From: Albula goreensis
Taxonomy: Eukaryota; Chordata; Actinopteri; Albuliformes; Albulidae
Direction: 5' to 3'
Length of the DNA stretch: 64,000 bases
NCBI GenBank assembly: GCA_022829145.1
Contig: CM040752.1
Location: 35,485,086-35,549,085, forward strand
The notes under the pieces are model-generated. The model searched no databases, was not told where the DNA came from, and saw nothing but the letters and a program-made list of their open reading frames with translations. The position numbers and the translations under genes were made by a program. Of the stretch, positions 59,328 to 64,000 are shown in pieces. How positions within the stretch are numbered: position 1 is the first letter of the stretch; each line of letters begins with the position of its first letter.

Positions 59328-59742
59328 TGCAAGTGAAAACAAAAATAAACCCACTTTGGGCCAGTTCCTTAATGAACTTTTGGGGGAAAAAAAAAGAAAA
59401 ACAAGAAACAAAATAAATCAACCCAAGTTTCAAATCACTTGGGATAAACTAACTACACCAACCTTTACCAGGAGCAGAGCTCCCATCCTGACTACATTGG
59501 GACTTAACTAAACCAAACCTTACCAGGAGCAGAGCTCCCACCCTAACCTTTTCAGTTCCCAACAGAGTTACTGCTGCACCCTGGCCTGCTTATAAACCCT
59601 GTAGCTGATTAGCCACAGGTGGCCCAATTTACACAGGCCCCACCCATCAATCAAGGTGCTCCGCCCACAAGCACCTGCCAAAAAAAAACCAGACATGGAG
59701 TTTCTGTAATGGAAAACCATTTATCCACTCTGCAGTGCCTCA
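59328..59742 (-). mobile_element. LTR-like interspersed repeat, copy 2
   Basis: Shares with 8947-9326 the ordered blocks TACCAGGAGCAGAGCTCC, AAACCCTGTAGCTGATTAGC with CACAGGTGGCCCAAT, and ATGGAGTTTCTGTAATGGAA. The block TACCAGGAGCAGAGCTCCCA is present twice (59467 and 59521 regions), showing an internal duplication of about 54 bp absent from copy 1. A TATAAG-type box is readable on the minus strand near 59590, downstream of an inverted CCAAT. Ends and target duplication are not clear. Confidence 0.5.
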
Positions 59743-59761
59743 CCCCCTTACTCAGACAAAC

Positions 59762-59890
59762 ACAGTAGCTCACCGTGTTAGGGCCTGGTGTTTATAACCC
59801 CAGGGTTGTGGGTTCAAACCCCACCCATAACATGAGCCTAAAAACAGTAACTCCAGATTGTACAGCACATTTGATCATTAAATAAACTCT
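59762..59890 (+). mobile_element. tRNA-derived SINE
   Basis: The head has an A-box-like AGTAGCTCACCGTGTTAGG, an anticodon-like arm with TTTATAA, and a strong B box in GTTGTGGGTTCAAACCCCAC (59806-59825). A short body follows, ending near AATAAACTC. It starts about 20 bp past the LTR-like copy 2. The paired arms GTGGG/CCCAC of the T stem are kept, but the acceptor stem is lost, so it is not a functional tRNA gene. Confidence 0.6.
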
Positions 59891-61626
59891 GATGTGGATG
59901 ATGGAGGTACCTGAATGTTCATGTGACCTCTAATTTACCTGATGACCAGCCTGCGTTTACCTGGACACTGCAGATGTGACAAATATCACTGATGGGCTTA
60001 AACTGAGAAAACCTGCTGAATGAAATGAAAGAAATTGCAGAACATGATATTTATAATCCAATAGTAACACAGACCCGTGTGAAGAGTAACCCAATAAAAC
60101 TAAAGCTAACTGTGAGTGAGGCAGCAGCGGCTGAACGGGGACATAACTCATAACTCATGTGTGGATTTCTGATGATCCAGTGTCTCAGATCACAGCAGAG
60201 TAATGGCTTCCGTCATATGCCTCCAGACTCTGAAAACTTTGAGCGTAAAAAACACCACCCATTAATAAATCATCCAGCCCATAAATCTCATTCTGCATAT
60301 CATATTCATGCAATTACAATGATGTAATAACTGTTTAAACTGCCCTTTTCCAGCGGTCTCATAATAAAGTCCATATAATTTGTTTGTGAACTGCTCTGTT
60401 ACAGAACGCTGTATCCATAGATACACAAGGCTGCTGACCGCGAGGTCCAGTCACACTGATGATGTGTAGGTTTCCACTGTGTGTAATTAGATCTAAACAG
60501 TGCCTGGTTTGGAAATCACAAGGATAAATTAGTTATAAACCAATGGACGATGAAAGATGGATAATTAAATATATATATTGATTCAATTTTGTAGCCTTCA
60601 CACATACCTCACAAATCATTCACATTCGAATGTAGGCAGGGTTGATGTAACATTGTGCTGTTTTTGCTCTGTGTGTATCCTGAGCTCAGAGGTTCTGGAA
60701 CACCGCCAGCCAAGATTCCGGATTTTCCAGACAACCAGTATTCCGGAGCTCTGTCTGCGTTCTGGAGCAAATTAAACTCTGCGTCTAAAAATACACCCAG
60801 TATGACAGGCTGCTAATTGACCGATTAACTGACGAGCGAAAGCGCAATCCTTTTCCCTCTGATGGGGTCGATCAATCAATTTGGGGTCCTCACGCACCAC
60901 TTATGGGGAGTCTGACCGATGACCGCGTGTGCTCTCAGACTCCTGGGGTGACTGGCTATTTTAATCCACAAGTTGTCTTCACAAGGACACAAAGACAGGG
61001 GTGGCAGGGTTTTAGTGAGGTTTTCAAACTCATTACAACAAAATATTTTCCAGCTTGACCTCTATCAATGGAACAAGGCAGCCAGATGGGAATTAGATGA
61101 GGATAAATGTCACGCTGATATGAATGGGGATAACTGTTTTAGAAACACAAAGAGTTGACTATGCATGGAACACCTTGTCAGGTCAGTTAGGCAGAGGTTG
61201 AGTCCCTTTGCAGTTCTGCTTACTCTCAAGGCTTTAAGTTCAACACAACCATAATGCGGCCTGTTCGTTATTTCCTCCTCTCATGTCACATTGTTCTGAT
61301 ACAGTTTGTGTTCTCACAGGGTGTTGTCCAGTGTGGCCCGTCCTGTCCTCTGTTCGCTGTGATCCATGTCTCTGCTGCTTCCCCTACATTCTCCCTGCCT
61401 CTCCTAAATTTCCCTTCTCTTTACCATGATAAAAGCTCCACCTGCCGCTCCTCTTGGCTTCCCGTCAGTCATGTGGCTCGTCCAACCGCAGCCTGCCAGT
61501 TGCCATTAAAAGTGACACTCCCACTTTGTTTTTGCTCAGTTTCTGTTTTCTGGCTCTGGCTGCCAGCCCCACCAGCCGCCTTTGCCAAGGAATTTCATAG
61601 GATACTTGCATCATCATGGCAATTTT
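59891..61626. other. Unique stretch
   Basis: No recognised gene. AT-rich to 60600, more balanced afterwards. The 138-codon plus frame 61254-61670 begins with a hydrophobic, signal-like segment but ends in the G-rich tract and has no known relatives. Confidence 0.4.
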
Positions 61627-61658
61627 GGGGATGGGGGGCTGGGGACGGGGGACAGGGA
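61627..61658 (+). other. G-quadruplex-prone tract
   Basis: Runs of 4, 6, 4, 5 and 3 G are separated by 2-3 nt (AT, CT, AC, ACA), matching the four-run G-quadruplex rule with short loops. It lies about 60 bp upstream of a CCAAT cluster. Confidence 0.75.
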
Positions 61659-61712
61659 GGTGCCCTCTGATGCACCTGTTCCCTCCCCATAAGCCTGTGC
61701 ATGTAACTGCTG

Positions 61713-61957
61713 ATTGGCTCAGGGCCCAGGGCTGGCAGCAGCCCCATTGGTCGGTGCAAAAGTGGGTCACGCTGTGAGGGATGGATTCAGAGACCACTGC
61801 TGCCCCCGGCCAATCACGTGTAGAGATACTCCTCCAGCCAATCAGGCCCCGGCGCTGTCCCTGCGTCACTGGGCTGTGATGTGTTCTCCTCTTGACTCCT
61901 CTGGCGCTTTAGGAGAGGAGAGGGGTACAGTGTCATCGGCCTCCCAAAAGGACCAAT
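61713..61957. promoter_or_regulatory. Cluster of five CCAAT boxes
   Basis: ATTGG at 61713-61717 and 61746-61750 (minus orientation) and CCAAT at 61810-61814, 61838-61842 and 61953-61957 (plus orientation). Four of the five sit in extended contexts (GATTGGCT, GCCAATCA, GCCAATCAG, GACCAATG) favoured by NF-Y. GCCAATCACGTG joins a CCAAT box to a CACGTG E-box. Together with the nearby G-rich tract this resembles a TATA-less promoter, but no transcript start or first exon is visible. Confidence 0.35.
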
Positions 61958-63683
61958 GACATTGCAGCAAGGAGATGGGCCCGCACATACAGCTGCATTT
62001 ACATCAAATCAAACATGTCTTTATATTTCATTTCACAAAATGAAACATGCATTACATAAGACCCCCCTCAGGGTTTGAGTCAGTAATGACAAACATATCG
62101 AACAATATTAAAGGAGCAGCCACAACTAAACAACAGTGTATGGGGCCAGGACCCAATCAACCACACTTATTTTTAACAGCATATGCAAGTCAATCAGAAC
62201 AGACTTTACATTACAACGTGTATACACACGCCTCAGATATTTTTATGTTCTGACAGAGACACCAAACATGCCCTTTATTATGTAATCTGTTCATGATAAA
62301 CTAGAATAGTTTATGTCCTTAAAAAGACCAAAGTCCATTTTAATTTCATTTCATTTGCAGATGCCTGGATACATTTGGTTAAGAAACCATGAAGAACTTG
62401 GGATTAGACTGTGTTCACAGACATGAAAACAAATGAAGAGTTCTTCAAAATAGAATACCTGCTGTTCTAAAGAAAGTAAGAGGACAGTAAATGATTGATT
62501 TCGTGTGAAGTCACCCTTTAAAACCCTCTCTTTACCGAAGATGGAGAAGAACATCGCAGCATCGCTCTCAGACAGGTAAACTGCAATGTGAGCACAAGAA
62601 TGAATCATCTTCACAAGCAGCTTCAAAGAACCCTTTGAAAATTGTTCGTATGTACTGACATAATACATCAACGTGTGTGTGTGTGTGTGTGTGTGCATGT
62701 GTGTGTGCGCGCATGTGGGCGTGTGCATCTGTGTGTGTGCATGCAGGCTATTTATTAAAAAACAATCAAGAGACAGACTGAAGAATTATGAAAAAATAAT
62801 GACATCATTATTTCATGATAATGAGCAACTCTGTCGCTTCTTTTTTGGTACACATCTTCTTGTGCAAAAAAATAAAATAAATAAACAACAACATTCACCT
62901 CAAGATAATGCTCCAAGGTTATTTGTTTCATAAATCCCGACTACATGGAATGAATAAAAACACACACATATCCCCCCTGCCTGTGGTTCGATACGTGTTG
63001 TTGTGTTTCTCAATATGAGAGCTCCTAAAAGCTTTCTGAGCGCGCTCAGTAATCCGCCCATTCAGAGGGCCCTCCCACACAATCTCAGGCAGTGCAGCAA
63101 GCAGCGGGCCACTCGGGCTCCTGCTTTTGACTGCTAAATTTCGCCGCTTTTTTAAAACTGCCAGGAAACACGGGGCTATCTGGCTTTGCCTTTGCTGCAC
63201 TGAGTTCTAACGGAGATATAAATTTGTTTAGCTTTAACACAGATTCATCGTCACACCGTAGTCCTCTCCATTCAGTGACACACAGCGACGGCCTCTATGT
63301 CACGCTGACAAACACAAACTGAATGAGGACACACAGCCACTAAAAAAGACCTGGTGCTCTGCAATGTACGCCGAAAACATCTCTTACAATCTACACTGAG
63401 CTCTCGAACAACAGGGAGCAGGCGAGATGGCCGGAGGTGGGGAAAGGAATGAGCTTCATTACATTTTTTTTAGATTCGGCTCGACTGAAATGTAACTAAA
63501 AACCCTGGAGATTACCCCCATAGGTACTGAATATGCTTAAACATCACAGTAAAACATCAAGATCAGAAGAAATATAGCAGCACTTAACCATCTTTGGAAA
63601 AATAACTGTACCATTCGGGCTATGTTCATCATTATATTTATGGAATATATATATATGGAATATATATTTCCCTGCATTGACAG
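61958..63683. other. Unique stretch with TG tract
   Basis: A (TG)n tract with GC and CA interruptions lies at 62671-62742, and a short AT repeat with duplicated ATGGAATATATAT at 63639-63668. No recognised gene. Confidence 0.45.
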
Positions 63684-63775
63684 CACAGTGCAGTGATCGC
63701 TCTGAAGGGCTGTGGAAGCAGACCCTGAAAGAGAAGTCCCTCATCACTGTCGGCACGGGCAACGGCGAGCGAAAG
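63684..63775 (+). CDS. Candidate internal exon, unknown protein
   Basis: The 92-bp block is preceded by TTTCCCTGCATTGACAG, an acceptor-like site, and followed by AAG/GTGAGA, a strong donor match. One frame is open: two bases complete a split codon, then thirty codons read from QCSDRSEGLWKQ through TLKEKSLITV to GTGNGERK. Of about thirty codons most end in G or C, above the local base composition. I do not recognise the peptide. Length not divisible by three means a phase change across the exon. No partner exon was found in the window, so this is a hypothesis; the minus strand is also open here. Confidence 0.25.
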
Positions 63776-63877
63776 GTGAGATATCGGAGATGACAGAAAC
63801 CGCACAACCCAAGATGTTCTCCGAGTCTCCGTCGATGTTCAGGAGGGGCTCTGAGTAATTCATGAGTCTCCACTACA

Positions 63878-63910
63878 CCCCCCAACCCCCCTCAGCCCCC
63901 CTCAGCCCCC
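63878..63910 (-). other. C-run tract, G-quadruplex-prone on minus strand
   Basis: Four runs of five or six C are separated by AA, TCAG and TCAG. The last two steps form a small CTCAGCCCC tandem repeat. It lies about 100 bp downstream of the candidate exon's donor. Confidence 0.65.
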
Positions 63911-64000
63911 AGCCACCTCGGTCTGGCCTGTCACCCTCAACACATCGGGGTGGGGGATGGGGTCCACTGATCCCCCCACAGCACTTTAACTATCGGTTTT

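Noticed and set aside
59762-59840. Functional tRNA gene
   Set aside because: Good B box and T stem, but the acceptor stem and A box are not intact; a SINE head fits better.

Overview
This window looks like nuclear DNA of a ray-finned fish, most likely a teleost. The evidence is its repeats: decayed copies of 5S rRNA-derived SINEs (SINE3 type), V-SINE-like elements with the typical central domain and tail, other tRNA-derived SINE heads, short hAT-like non-autonomous elements, LTR-like fragments, and many CA/GA microsatellites. There is no operon structure, no ribosome-binding-site-led reading frames and no compact gene order, so it is not prokaryotic, viral or organellar. The species cannot be named from this sequence. 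I recognise no complete protein-coding gene and no functional rRNA or tRNA gene. The open frames present are short, unrelated to families I know, and no longer than chance gives in 64 kb; the longest (264 codons) is a by-product of a tandem array. The window is best read as an intergenic region or a very long intron. One 92-bp segment near the right end (63684-63775) has splice-like borders and coding-like codon use and is the best candidate exon. Layout. 1-8.9 kb: an 85-bp array, a 22/25-bp CT-rich array, a tRNA-like remnant, a 5S-derived SINE and a long CA repeat. 8.9-19 kb: an LTR-like element, hAT-like remnants, a V-SINE, a second 5S-derived SINE, a TG tract, a 28-bp array and a 76-bp array. 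19-40 kb: mostly unique AT-rich sequence with an 18-bp inverted repeat, a small CpG-rich block near 24.5-24.8 kb, an E-box pair near 26.47 kb, a GA tract and a few short transposon remnants; the stretch 26.5-29.1 kb is notably free of recognisable repeats. 40-51 kb: a 1.5-kb 34-bp array, a very uniform 43-bp array, a diverged two-copy duplication, and an array of 48-bp units that appears to be built from the 5' half of a 5S-derived SINE. 51-64 kb: more SINE, hAT-like and LTR-like remnants, a GA/CT-rich inverted module, long A and T runs, a CCAAT-box cluster near 61.7-61.96 kb, G-rich tracts and the candidate exon. The seven minisatellite arrays together cover about 5 kb of the 64 kb. The point most worth following is the 5S-derived minisatellite, then the candidate exon. 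Repeat family names come from memory of consensus structure, not from a database search; conservation of the unique stretches was not tested.
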